A DNA stretch of 12,565 nucleotides from Chryseobacterium sp. (lineage in GTDB: Bacteria; Bacteroidota; Bacteroidia; Flavobacteriales; Weeksellaceae): NCBI GenBank assembly GCA_003248755.1, contig QFQW01000099.1, forward strand, positions 1 through 12,565, in the 5' to 3' direction. Below the pieces are notes generated by a model that saw only the letters and a list, made by a program, of their open reading frames with translations, had not been told where the DNA came from and did not search any database. Shown in pieces: positions 1-5,559 of this stretch (position 1 is the stretch's first letter; each line of letters opens with the position of its first letter). A program made the translations under genes and the position numbers.

Positions 1-307
1 CAATGGAAAAATTCTTTCTCAGATTCCATTAATTAAAAAATTGAAACTAAGAGAAGTAGCATTTTTCCGTTCCGGAGTCGGAAGCCTCAAACAAGAAACC
101 ATCGACATGAATGCAGGAAGTCTGAAATTGACCGCTCCTGACAAACCTTATTACGAATATGGTTTCGGAATCGAAAATATAGGTTGGGGAAATTTCAGGA
201 TTTTGAGAGTTGATTTTAACTGGAGAGGAAATTATCTGAATCACAAAACGACCAATACGGACGTAAGAAAATTCGGGGTTCAGTTTGGTTTCCAGATGAA
301 TTTTTAG
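1..307 (+). CDS. DUF5686-like outer-membrane protein, C-terminal end (partial)
   Basis: Only the 3' end of this gene is in the window; the frame is open from the first bases (codon phase starts at base 2) and ends at a TAG at 305-307. The visible ~101 residues have the alternating polar/aromatic pattern of beta-barrel strands, with PYYEYGFGIENIGWGNFRIL followed by a VDFNWR motif, and the chain ends in FGFQMNF with a terminal Phe, the usual signal for outer-membrane barrel insertion. The PY.EYG.GIENIG..N.R..RVDF.WR pattern and the upstream IPLIKKLKLREVA stretch are what I know from the C-terminus of DUF5686 / carboxypeptidase-regulatory-like-domain proteins of Bacteroidota, large TonB-independent barrel proteins of unclear role. 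A start codon near base 41 (TTG) would be internal and is not the real start. The family call rests on memory of the C-terminal motif only. Confidence 0.7.
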   Translation, partial: NGKILSQIPLIKKLKLREVAFFRSGVGSLKQETIDMNAGSLKLTAPDKPYYEYGFGIENIGWGNFRILRVDFNWRGNYLNHKTTNTDVRKFGVQFGFQMNF

Positions 308-354
308 GAAATTTGTGACTAAACATATTTAAGTCTGTCATAAGTCAATTTCCA

Positions 355-1494
355 ATGAAAATTCCATCAATGAAAATCCAAAAAATCGCTTTATTATTAA
401 GTTTCTTAATTTTTACTAATCTATATTCTCAAAGGCAATTTGTGTTTTTTGGTTCTTACAATTGGGACAAAGGTTCGGAAGCGGTTTACGCTTATGAACT
501 TAATAATGAAACAGGAAAACTAACTAAGGTTGCTTCATCTTCGGATGTTATCAATCCTGGTTACATCACTGTTTCGCCTGACGGAAAATATATTTATGCT
601 TCATCTGATGCAAGAAAACCAAATGATGGAAGTGTAAGTTCTTTTGCATTTGATGCAGATAAAAAAACTTTGACTTTCCTAAATAAACAAAAAAGTGGTG
701 GTGAGAATCCAGTTTATGTCAATGTTGATAAAAGTGGAAAATGGCTGGTAAATGCTAATTATAATGAAGCGAGCATTTCTGTTTATCCAATTTTAGAAAG
801 CGGAAAAATTGATTCTATAGCACAACTTTTTAAATTTACAGAAGGAAGTAATATAAATACCGATAGACAAGACATTGCTCATATTCACTCTGCTATATTT
901 ACACCAGATTTCAAATCCATATTCTTCCCCGATTTAGGAGCAGATAAAATCCGACATTATTATTTCGATGGAAATTTGAAACAACCATTAATAGAAACTA
1001 AAAGTTCTATAAATACAAAACCTGGAAGTGGTCCAAGACATTTGACTTTCAATAAAGATGGAAAAATAGCTTATTCGATTGAGGAATTGGCCGGGATGAT
1101 TTCAGTTTATGATTTTTCTGATAATACATTGAAAGAAATCCAAAGAATTGCAACGCATCCAGACAAAATCAAAGAAGGTTTTGAAAGTTCTGATGTTCAT
1201 ATTTCGCCAGACGGAAAATTCCTATATGCGACCAATAGAGTAAATGAAAACAATATTGCGATTTTCAAAGTTTTAAATGATGGAAAACTTGAATCTATTG
1301 ACTATCAAAAAACAGGTGGAAAACATCCCAGAACTTTTGCGATTGATGAAACTGGAAAATTCATTATTGTCACTAATGTTAATTCTAATAATGTGACAGT
1401 TTTCAAAAGAAATATGGAAACAGGATTTCTAAAGAAAGTTGGAAAGCCTTTAAAAATTAATCATCCGACTTGTGTAAAAATTAAGATGTATTAA
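355..1494 (+). CDS. Secreted lactonase-family seven-bladed beta-propeller protein
   Basis: A 379-residue protein of the YbhE/6-phosphogluconolactonase-like (lactonase, PF10282) family. It begins with a Sec signal peptide (hydrophobic ALLLSFLIFTNLYS, cleavage likely after the Ser/Gln around residue 25), so it acts outside the cytoplasm, unlike cytosolic Pgl enzymes. Repeated blade motifs are visible: VSPDGKYIYASSD near residue 70, HIHSAIFTPD near 178, GPRHLTFNKDGKIAYSIEE near 225, SSDVHISPDGKFLYATNR near 280 and KHPRTFAIDETGKFIIVTN near 325. These match the conserved GPRH, DVH.SPDGKFLY.SNR and PR.FAID.TGKFL motifs of the family, and the length is typical. A second in-frame ATG at 370 gives an equally good signal peptide and could be the true start. 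The periplasmic location makes a pentose-phosphate role doubtful; the substrate is unknown. Its stop overlaps that of the convergent gene by four bases (TTAA), so no terminator separates the two. Confidence 0.85.
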   Translation: MKIPSMKIQKIALLLSFLIFTNLYSQRQFVFFGSYNWDKGSEAVYAYELNNETGKLTKVASSSDVINPGYITVSPDGKYIYASSDARKPNDGSVSSFAFDADKKTLTFLNKQKSGGENPVYVNVDKSGKWLVNANYNEASISVYPILESGKIDSIAQLFKFTEGSNINTDRQDIAHIHSAIFTPDFKSIFFPDLGADKIRHYYFDGNLKQPLIETKSSINTKPGSGPRHLTFNKDGKIAYSIEELAGMISVYDFSDNTLKEIQRIATHPDKIKEGFESSDVHISPDGKFLYATNRVNENNIAIFKVLNDGKLESIDYQKTGGKHPRTFAIDETGKFIIVTNVNSNNVTVFKRNMETGFLKKVGKPLKINHPTCVKIKMY

Positions 1495-1976
1495 TTTATT
1501 CCATCAAAACTATAAATATCTCCATATTCATTTTCACATTTTCTGAAAAATTGCTTTGGAAGTCCTTTTTTGAGGTTAATTTTTGAAACCAAATTTTTAT
1601 CACAATTGATATCCGTATTTTTAAAAAATAAAACTCCATTTTTTAATTCAGTCGGTAAATCAGTGTCCAATGTAACATAATAGTTACCTAAATATTGATT
1701 TCTTTCATTAAATACTAAGATTCTATTTGTAGCTCTACTTGACAATCCCCAAATCCAAACCGAGTTCATAATTTTATGAATTTTTCCTGTTGAAGTTTTT
1801 ACTTGTCCTAAGTATTTTAAATGCGTTTCTGTTCCTCCTCTTTCATTCCATTTTCCAAAAACAAACTCCTTACCTATCATATCTTTTCTTAGAACTTTTA
1901 ATCGAATATTTTCATCATTAATTTGTGCTTTCCCTAAAAATGGGACTAGTAATAATATTAAAAATGTACTTCTCAA
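1491..1976 (-). CDS. Small secreted protein of unknown function (TTG start)
   Basis: A 161-residue protein that I do not recognise. It starts with a textbook Sec signal peptide (RSTFLILLLVPFLGKAQ, cleavage likely after the Ala before Gln), supporting the TTG start at 1976: no ATG or GTG lies upstream in frame before the stop at about 2019-2021, and the first internal Met (residue 33) would lose the signal. The mature part has a short FVFGKWNERGGTE stretch, a central region rich in aromatic and beta-type residues, and two cysteines late in the chain (in NTDINCDKN and RKCENEYG) that could form a disulfide in the periplasm. There is no lipobox. It converges on the lactonase gene with overlapping stops and diverges from rsmA across 84 bases. 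It has no transmembrane segment beyond the signal. Function unknown; probably a lineage-specific envelope protein. Confidence 0.65.
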   Translation of the reverse strand: MRSTFLILLLVPFLGKAQINDENIRLKVLRKDMIGKEFVFGKWNERGGTETHLKYLGQVKTSTGKIHKIMNSVWIWGLSSRATNRILVFNERNQYLGNYYVTLDTDLPTELKNGVLFFKNTDINCDKNLVSKINLKKGLPKQFFRKCENEYGDIYSFDGIN

Positions 1977-2012
1977 AATTGATAATTTAAGTCTCTGTTT
2001 GTTAAATCTTAT

Positions 2013-2047
2013 TGACTTTAAAAATACTTATAATTACCTTATCTTTG
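2013..2047 (+). promoter_or_regulatory. Candidate promoter of rsmA
   Basis: TATCTTTG at 2040-2047 matches the Bacteroidota -7 box TAnnTTTG exactly. The nearest TTG upstream is at 2013-2015, 24 bases before it, slightly longer than the usual ~19, so the -33 part is weak. The transcript would start around 2052-2055, leaving a leader of fewer than ten bases before the TTG start codon. Confidence 0.55.
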
Positions 2048-2060
2048 CAAAAAATCAGAA

Positions 2061-2831
2061 TTGGACGTTAGAGCAAAAAAACATCTTGGTCAACACTTTC
2101 TTACAGACCAGAATATCGCACGCAACATTGTAGATTCGCTTTCTTTTGAAGGTTATAAAAAAGTATTGGAAGTTGGTCCGGGAATGGGCGTACTTACCAA
2201 ATTTCTTCTTCAAAAAGATGCTGAAATCTATGTCGCAGAAATCGACCAGGAATCTATCGTCTATCTTAAACAACATTATCCAAAACTTGAAGAACAACAT
2301 TTTGTTGGTGATTTTCTGAAAATCAATATTCCGGAAGTTTTTGGTGAAGAATTGGCTGTGATAGGGAATTTTCCTTATAATATTTCGTCTCAGATTTTGT
2401 TTAAAATCATTGATAATTTCCAATATATTACGGAAATGAGCGGAATGTTCCAGAAAGAAGTTGCCGAAAGAACCGCTGCAAAACCAAGAACCAAAGATTA
2501 CGGAATTTTGTCGGTTCTTGTTCAGGCCTATTATGATGTCGAATATCTTTTCACGGTTCACGAAAATGTGTTCAATCCGCCACCAAAAGTAAAATCCGGA
2601 GTTATTCGGATGACTAGGAATCTGAAAGAAGGATTAGCTGGAAATGAGGTTCTATTCAAACAAATCGTAAAAGCTGGTTTTGGGCAAAGACGTAAAAAGA
2701 TGAGCAACGCTTTGAAAGTTCTTGGCATTCCGGAAAATATGAAATCACATCGTTTCCTTGATATCAGAGCGGAAGAATTGTCAGTTGCCGATTTTATTGG
2801 TTTTACGAAGGAGTGGAAATCAAGTTTGTGA
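2061..2831 (+). CDS. rsmA: 16S rRNA (adenine1518-N6/adenine1519-N6)-dimethyltransferase RsmA/KsgA
   Basis: A 256-residue SAM-dependent methyltransferase that dimethylates the two adjacent adenosines in the 3'-terminal helix of 16S rRNA late in 30S assembly. Family landmarks: KKHLGQHFLTD at residues 6-16, SAM motif I VLEVGPGMG (35-43), the acidic ribose-binding EID (60-62), motif IV NFPY (103-106; the NLPY variant usual in this phylum), FQKEVAER (130-137) and the post-motif FNPPPKVKS (171-179). The C-terminal helical domain with FGQRRKKMSNAL (207-218) is complete, and length is normal. The start is TTG at 2061: the frame is open only back to a TAA at 2031 and contains no ATG or GTG before the conserved N-terminus, and homologues begin a few residues before RAKKHLGQ. 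It stands alone, divergent from the small secreted-protein gene. Confidence 0.95.
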   Translation: MDVRAKKHLGQHFLTDQNIARNIVDSLSFEGYKKVLEVGPGMGVLTKFLLQKDAEIYVAEIDQESIVYLKQHYPKLEEQHFVGDFLKINIPEVFGEELAVIGNFPYNISSQILFKIIDNFQYITEMSGMFQKEVAERTAAKPRTKDYGILSVLVQAYYDVEYLFTVHENVFNPPPKVKSGVIRMTRNLKEGLAGNEVLFKQIVKAGFGQRRKKMSNALKVLGIPENMKSHRFLDIRAEELSVADFIGFTKEWKSSL

Positions 2832-2872
2832 GTTGGGAGTTTATCCAAAAAACTAAATTATAAAACACAATT

Positions 2873-2932
2873 TTTGTCATTCCGTAGGAATCTAAACTTT
2901 GCTCTCTAGATTCCTACGGAATCATAGACAAA
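2873..2932. repeat. Intergenic inverted repeat, possible terminator of rsmA
   Basis: A perfect 16-base inverted repeat, ATTCCGTAGGAATCTA at 2879-2894 against TAGATTCCTACGGAAT at 2907-2922, with a 12-base loop. Beyond it TTTGTC (2873-2878) can pair with GACAAA (2927-2932) after a 4-base CATA bulge on the right. Each arm reads TTTGTCATTCCG-x-AGGAATCT in one orientation. The same two blocks, with a 9-base middle, recur inverted at 3037-3065, so this is a dispersed repeat family and not just a one-off hairpin. A run of seven T follows at 2942-2948, so the structure may also end rsmA transcription. Confidence 0.7.
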
Positions 2933-3001
2933 TTGGTGTGATTTTTTTAATTGATAATGTTCTATTTATTAACAAACGTTGTAATAAAAGACAAAACCCA
3001 T

Positions 3002-3111
3002 AGCCCCGATTGCAGCGGCATCCTTTTTTGTTTTTAAGATTCCTCGCTCCGTTCGGAATGACAAACATATCTAAAAAACAAAAAAGATATAGCGAAAAGC
3101 GGGATTAAGCT
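3002..3111 (+). ncRNA. Candidate structured intergenic RNA element (possibly flavo-1-like)
   Basis: Two irregular, GC-richer blocks (AGCCCCGATTGCAGCGGCAT at 3002-3021 and ATATAGCGAAAAGCGGGA at 3087-3104, then TTAAGCT) flank a long stem. The stem is 3023-3040 with 3069-3086: 18 pairs with a single A/A mismatch (3036/3073). The outer blocks can close as AGC (3002-3004) with GCT (3109-3111) and CCCG (3005-3008) with CGGG (3100-3103). The conserved-looking flanks with unpaired purines between helices look like a folded RNA, not a plain terminator. From memory, similar blocks recur between genes in many Flavobacteriia and may correspond to the flavo-1 motif; I could not compare it to that model. 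The terminal loop carries a copy of the repeat seen at 2873-2932. Strand is assigned by this reading only. Confidence 0.4.
3037..3065 (-). repeat. Third copy of the dispersed ATTCCG/AGGAATCT repeat
   Basis: AGATTCCT (3037-3044) and CGGAATGACAAA (3054-3065) are the same two blocks as the right arm of the 2873-2932 repeat, here separated by nine bases (CGCTCCGTT) in place of one. ATTCC and GGAAT can pair to give a small hairpin. The copy occupies the loop of the candidate RNA element. Read on the minus strand, this repeat type yields the spurious peptide CHSERSEES, often seen in over-called small genes. Confidence 0.65.
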
Positions 3112-3135
3112 CCAAATAATTACATTTAAAATCCT

Positions 3136-3143
3136 TATTTTTG
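3136..3143 (+). promoter_or_regulatory. -7 box of idi, four bases before the start codon
   Basis: TATTTTTG matches TAnnTTTG exactly and is followed by only CAGT before the ATG at 3148. There is no TTG at the usual distance upstream (that region is the end of the candidate RNA element), so the -33 part is degenerate. Initiation would fall at or next to the start codon, predicting a leaderless or nearly leaderless mRNA. Confidence 0.55.
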
Positions 3144-3147
3144 CAGT

Positions 3148-3657
3148 ATGGAAAAAGTGGTATTGGTCAATCCTCAGGATGAAGTTTTGGGACAAATGGA
3201 AAAAATGCAGGCGCACGAAAATGGTCTTTTGCATCGTGCATTTTCGGTTTTTTTGTTCAATGAAAAGGGAGAAATGCTTTTACAGAAGCGTGCCGGAGAA
3301 AAATACCATTCACCCAACCAATGGACCAACGCTTGCTGTTCTCATCCAAGAATCGATGAATCCTATCTGGATGCAGCGAAAAGACGTATCAAAGAGGAAT
3401 TAGGAATCGATTGTGAACTGACGGAGAAATTCCATTTTATTTACAAGGCAGATGTTGGAGACGGGCTTTGGGAACACGAACTAGATTATGTTTTCACAGG
3501 AAACTTCGATGGCGAATTTGATTTGAATCCTGATGAGGTTTCGGAAATACGATATATTTCCATCTCTGATCTACAACAGGAAATTGCTGAAAATCCAGAC
3601 AACTTTACAGAATGGTTCAAAATCATTTGGGCTGAATATCGCAATCAGCTGAACTAA
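3148..3657 (+). CDS. idi: Isopentenyl-diphosphate delta-isomerase, type I (Nudix fold)
   Basis: A 169-residue cytosolic enzyme that interconverts isopentenyl and dimethylallyl diphosphate, supplying both C5 units for isoprenoids (quinones, undecaprenyl carriers, carotenoids or flexirubin-associated lipids). The type I family is recognised by LLHRAFSVFLFN (27-38, metal-binding His29), QKRAGEKYHSPNQWTN (46-61), the catalytic-Cys segment ACCSHP with Cys64 aligning to the E. coli Cys67 position and an extra Cys63 beside it, the Nudix-like helix AAKRRIKEELGI (76-87), and EHELDYVF (109-116) with Glu111 matching the second catalytic/metal Glu. Length is close to the bacterial form (~180). The ATG at 3148 follows directly after a -7 promoter box. 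The gene stands alone; no other isoprenoid gene is in the window. Confidence 0.95.
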   Translation: MEKVVLVNPQDEVLGQMEKMQAHENGLLHRAFSVFLFNEKGEMLLQKRAGEKYHSPNQWTNACCSHPRIDESYLDAAKRRIKEELGIDCELTEKFHFIYKADVGDGLWEHELDYVFTGNFDGEFDLNPDEVSEIRYISISDLQQEIAENPDNFTEWFKIIWAEYRNQLN

Positions 3658-3738
3658 AATTATTGAATACTTAAGTTCAAGTAATTAAACTAAAAAATCC
3701 CGGAAGAACACATTAGTTCTGAAAAATCAAAGATTTTC

Positions 3739-3780
3739 AACTCAAGTGAAATTGATTAGCACAATAAAAACTCAAGTGAA
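3739..3780. repeat. Paired direct repeat AACTCAAGTGAA
   Basis: AACTCAAGTGAA occurs at 3739-3750 and again at 3769-3780, a 30-base period (about three helical turns), with a weaker match TTCAAGTAA at 3676-3684. The copies lie 54-95 bases before the SDR start in the 176-base gap after idi, which otherwise shows no gene. Spacing suits a tandem protein-binding site, but this is AT-rich DNA and no regulator is known. Confidence 0.4.
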
Positions 3781-3833
3781 TTAAGTGTTTTCTAATTTAA
3801 AATTCCTTAACTTTATTATCAAATCTTACGCAT

Positions 3834-4490
3834 ATGAAAGCTTTGGTAATTGGTGCAACCGGCGCTACAGGAAACGACCTTGTGAATCAACTTTGTCAGG
3901 ATTCTGATTTTGATGAGATTGATATTTTCGTCAGAAGACGTTCCGATTTTCATAACGAAAAAGTCAAAGCACATATTGTAGATTTTGACCAGCCTGATGA
4001 ATGGGAACATCTTGTGAAAGGCGATGTTGTTTTCTCCTGTCTCGGAACGACTTTGAAAACTGCCGGAAGCAAGGATAACCAGCGGAAAATCGATTATGAT
4101 TATCAATATCGGTTTGCTAAAGCGGCTAGAGAAAATAATGTAGATGATTATATTTTAGTTTCCGCATACGGCGCAAATCCGGATTCCAAAATTTTCTATT
4201 CCCGAATGAAAGGTGAACTGGAAGAAGCTGTGAAAAAGTTACATTTTCCTAAAACAACAATCTTCAAGCCCGGAATGTTAGAACGAAAAAACACGGATAG
4301 AAACGGCGAAGTCTATGGTTTGAAAACAATTAAATTTTTAAATAAATTCGGACTTTTCAAAAGTCAACAACCATTGCCAACTGAAGTTCTGGCAAAAGCA
4401 ATGATTGTGGCTTCAAAAATAAAATCTAATTGTTTTTCTGAAATCAAGCTACACAGTATTTTCAGTTTTGCCGAGAAGAAAACGCAATAA
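3834..4490 (+). CDS. TIP30/HTATIP2-like NAD(P)-binding atypical SDR
   Basis: A 218-residue single-domain Rossmann protein. The N-terminal ALVIGATGATG with GxxGxxG at residues 7-13 binds the dinucleotide, and the run VRRR at 33-36 after strand beta-2 suggests NADP preference. FSCLGTTLKTAGSK (67-80) follows beta-4, then YILVSAYGANPDS (106-118) and a YSRMK (122-126) that places Tyr122 and Lys126 as the SDR catalytic pair, with Ser110 as the third residue. FKPGMLERKNTDRNGE (144-159) matches the FRPG.L..R....E signature of the TIP30/CC3 (HTATIP2) branch. Bacterial members are annotated as oxidoreductases or NAD(P)H-binding proteins with no assigned substrate. The ATG at 3834 fits the conserved start. 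It stands alone on this strand and is separated from convergent galE by a strong hairpin. Confidence 0.85.
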   Translation: MKALVIGATGATGNDLVNQLCQDSDFDEIDIFVRRRSDFHNEKVKAHIVDFDQPDEWEHLVKGDVVFSCLGTTLKTAGSKDNQRKIDYDYQYRFAKAARENNVDDYILVSAYGANPDSKIFYSRMKGELEEAVKKLHFPKTTIFKPGMLERKNTDRNGEVYGLKTIKFLNKFGLFKSQQPLPTEVLAKAMIVASKIKSNCFSEIKLHSIFSFAEKKTQ

Positions 4491-4491
4491 A

Positions 4492-4519
4492 AAAATCCAA
4501 TCAACTCTGATTGGATTTT
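4492..4519. terminator. Bidirectional hairpin terminator between the SDR gene and galE
   Basis: AAAATCCAATCA (4492-4503) pairs perfectly with TGATTGGATTTT (4508-4519): a 12-pair stem with an ACTC loop, A-rich on one side and T-rich on the other, so it works as an intrinsic terminator for both converging genes. It begins right after the SDR stop and ends five bases before the galE stop. Confidence 0.85.
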
Positions 4520-4524
4520 ATGTT

Positions 4525-5544
4525 TCAATTATTTCTGTTTTTCAGATATTTTTGCCATTCCCAAGTGGTTTTGAGGGCTTCTTCCAAAGACGTTTCAGAC
4601 TTCCAATTGAGTTCTTTTTCTGCTTTGTCCGCATTAGCATAAGCAATTGTAATATCGCCTTCTCTTCTTGGACAAATCTGATAGGGAACGGGAACATCAT
4701 TCGCCAATTCGAATGCTTTTACAACTTCTAAAACCGAAGAACCTTTTCCTGTTCCTAAATTATAAATATCCAAAACAGTTTCTTCCTCAGAATGTATCAG
4801 TTTCTGTAAAGCTGCAACGTGGGCTTTTGCCAAATCCACAACATAGATATAATCACGAACTGCAGTTCCATCTTCCGTTGGATAATCGTCTCCCCAAACA
4901 CTTAGTTTTTCTCGTATTCCTGCAGCAGTTTGCATTACATAGGGAACCAAGTTATTAGGAATTCCTATTGGTAATTCCCCTAACAAAGCACTGGGATGTG
5001 CTCCAATTGGATTGAAATATCTAAGTAATGAAACCTTTTTGTTATAAGCTTTGGAAAAATCCTTTAAAATATCTTCTCCAAAACTTTTGGTTTTACCATA
5101 AGTAGATTCTGGTTCTTTGAGAGGTGTATTTTCATCAATTGGCATTTGGTCTGCCTGACCATAAACCGTACAAGACGAACTGAAAATGAAATTGGAAATA
5201 TTCCTTTCTTTGAATTCCTGAAGAACATTGATCAATGAAAACAAGTTGTTCTCATAATATTTCAAAGGCTCTGTCATACTCTCTCCTACTGCTTTAGAAG
5301 CGGCAAAATTGATACAACCGTTGATGTCGTGTGCATCGAACACTTGTTTCAACAATTCTTTTCTTCTAAGATCAAAAGGGTAAAAAATCGGACGTTTACC
5401 TGTGATTTCCTCAATATTATCAAGGATAAATTTTTCCGAATTTGACAAATCATCTACAATGATGACATCAAAATTATGATTGATCAATTCTACAACCGTA
5501 TGAGAACCGATATAACCGAGACCGCCTGTTACAAGTATGGACAT
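4525..5544 (-). CDS. galE: UDP-glucose/UDP-GlcNAc 4-epimerase GalE
   Basis: A 339-residue extended SDR that interconverts UDP-glucose and UDP-galactose through a 4-keto intermediate on bound NAD. VTGGLGYIGSH (5-15) holds the GxxGxxG; DDLSN (31-35) binds the adenosine ribose; the catalytic set falls on the same numbers as in E. coli GalE, with Ser124 in FSSSCTVYG (121-129) and Tyr149-x3-Lys153 in STYGKTK. RYFNPIGAHPS (175-185), NNLVPYV (197-203) and DYIYVVDLA (231-239) are further family marks. Opposite E. coli Tyr299, the residue that limits acceptance of N-acetylated sugars, this protein has Ala301 (in GDITIAYANADKA), so UDP-GlcNAc/UDP-GalNAc may also be used; this is an inference from one aligned position. 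It lies 15 bases after the aminotransferase gene on the same strand, a likely operon, pointing to surface-sugar synthesis instead of galactose breakdown. Confidence 0.95.
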   Translation of the reverse strand: MSILVTGGLGYIGSHTVVELINHNFDVIIVDDLSNSEKFILDNIEEITGKRPIFYPFDLRRKELLKQVFDAHDINGCINFAASKAVGESMTEPLKYYENNLFSLINVLQEFKERNISNFIFSSSCTVYGQADQMPIDENTPLKEPESTYGKTKSFGEDILKDFSKAYNKKVSLLRYFNPIGAHPSALLGELPIGIPNNLVPYVMQTAAGIREKLSVWGDDYPTEDGTAVRDYIYVVDLAKAHVAALQKLIHSEEETVLDIYNLGTGKGSSVLEVVKAFELANDVPVPYQICPRREGDITIAYANADKAEKELNWKSETSLEEALKTTWEWQKYLKNRNN

Positions 5545-5559
5545 TTAGTTAATTATAAG

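Noticed and set aside
41..43. TTG as the start of an 88-residue gene
   Set aside because: The frame is open to the window edge and the residues before it continue the outer-membrane protein family pattern, so this is an internal codon of a truncated gene.
2055..2561. Long minus-strand open frame opposite rsmA (168 codons), with another at 2558-2848
   Set aside because: Composition is dominated by Phe, Lys, Ile and Asn, as expected from the complement of an AT-rich gene. There are no motifs, and rsmA on the other strand is certain.
2832..3147. A small gene or tRNA in the gap between rsmA and idi
   Set aside because: No plus-strand frame with a plausible start exists, and no cloverleaf was found; the gap is explained by the repeat, the candidate RNA element and the idi promoter.
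3034..3234. Minus-strand 66-codon frame ending in CHSERSEES
   Set aside because: The end is translated repeat sequence (3037-3065) and the rest is antisense to the idi start. CHSERSEES is a known signature of falsely called genes in repeat-rich genomes.
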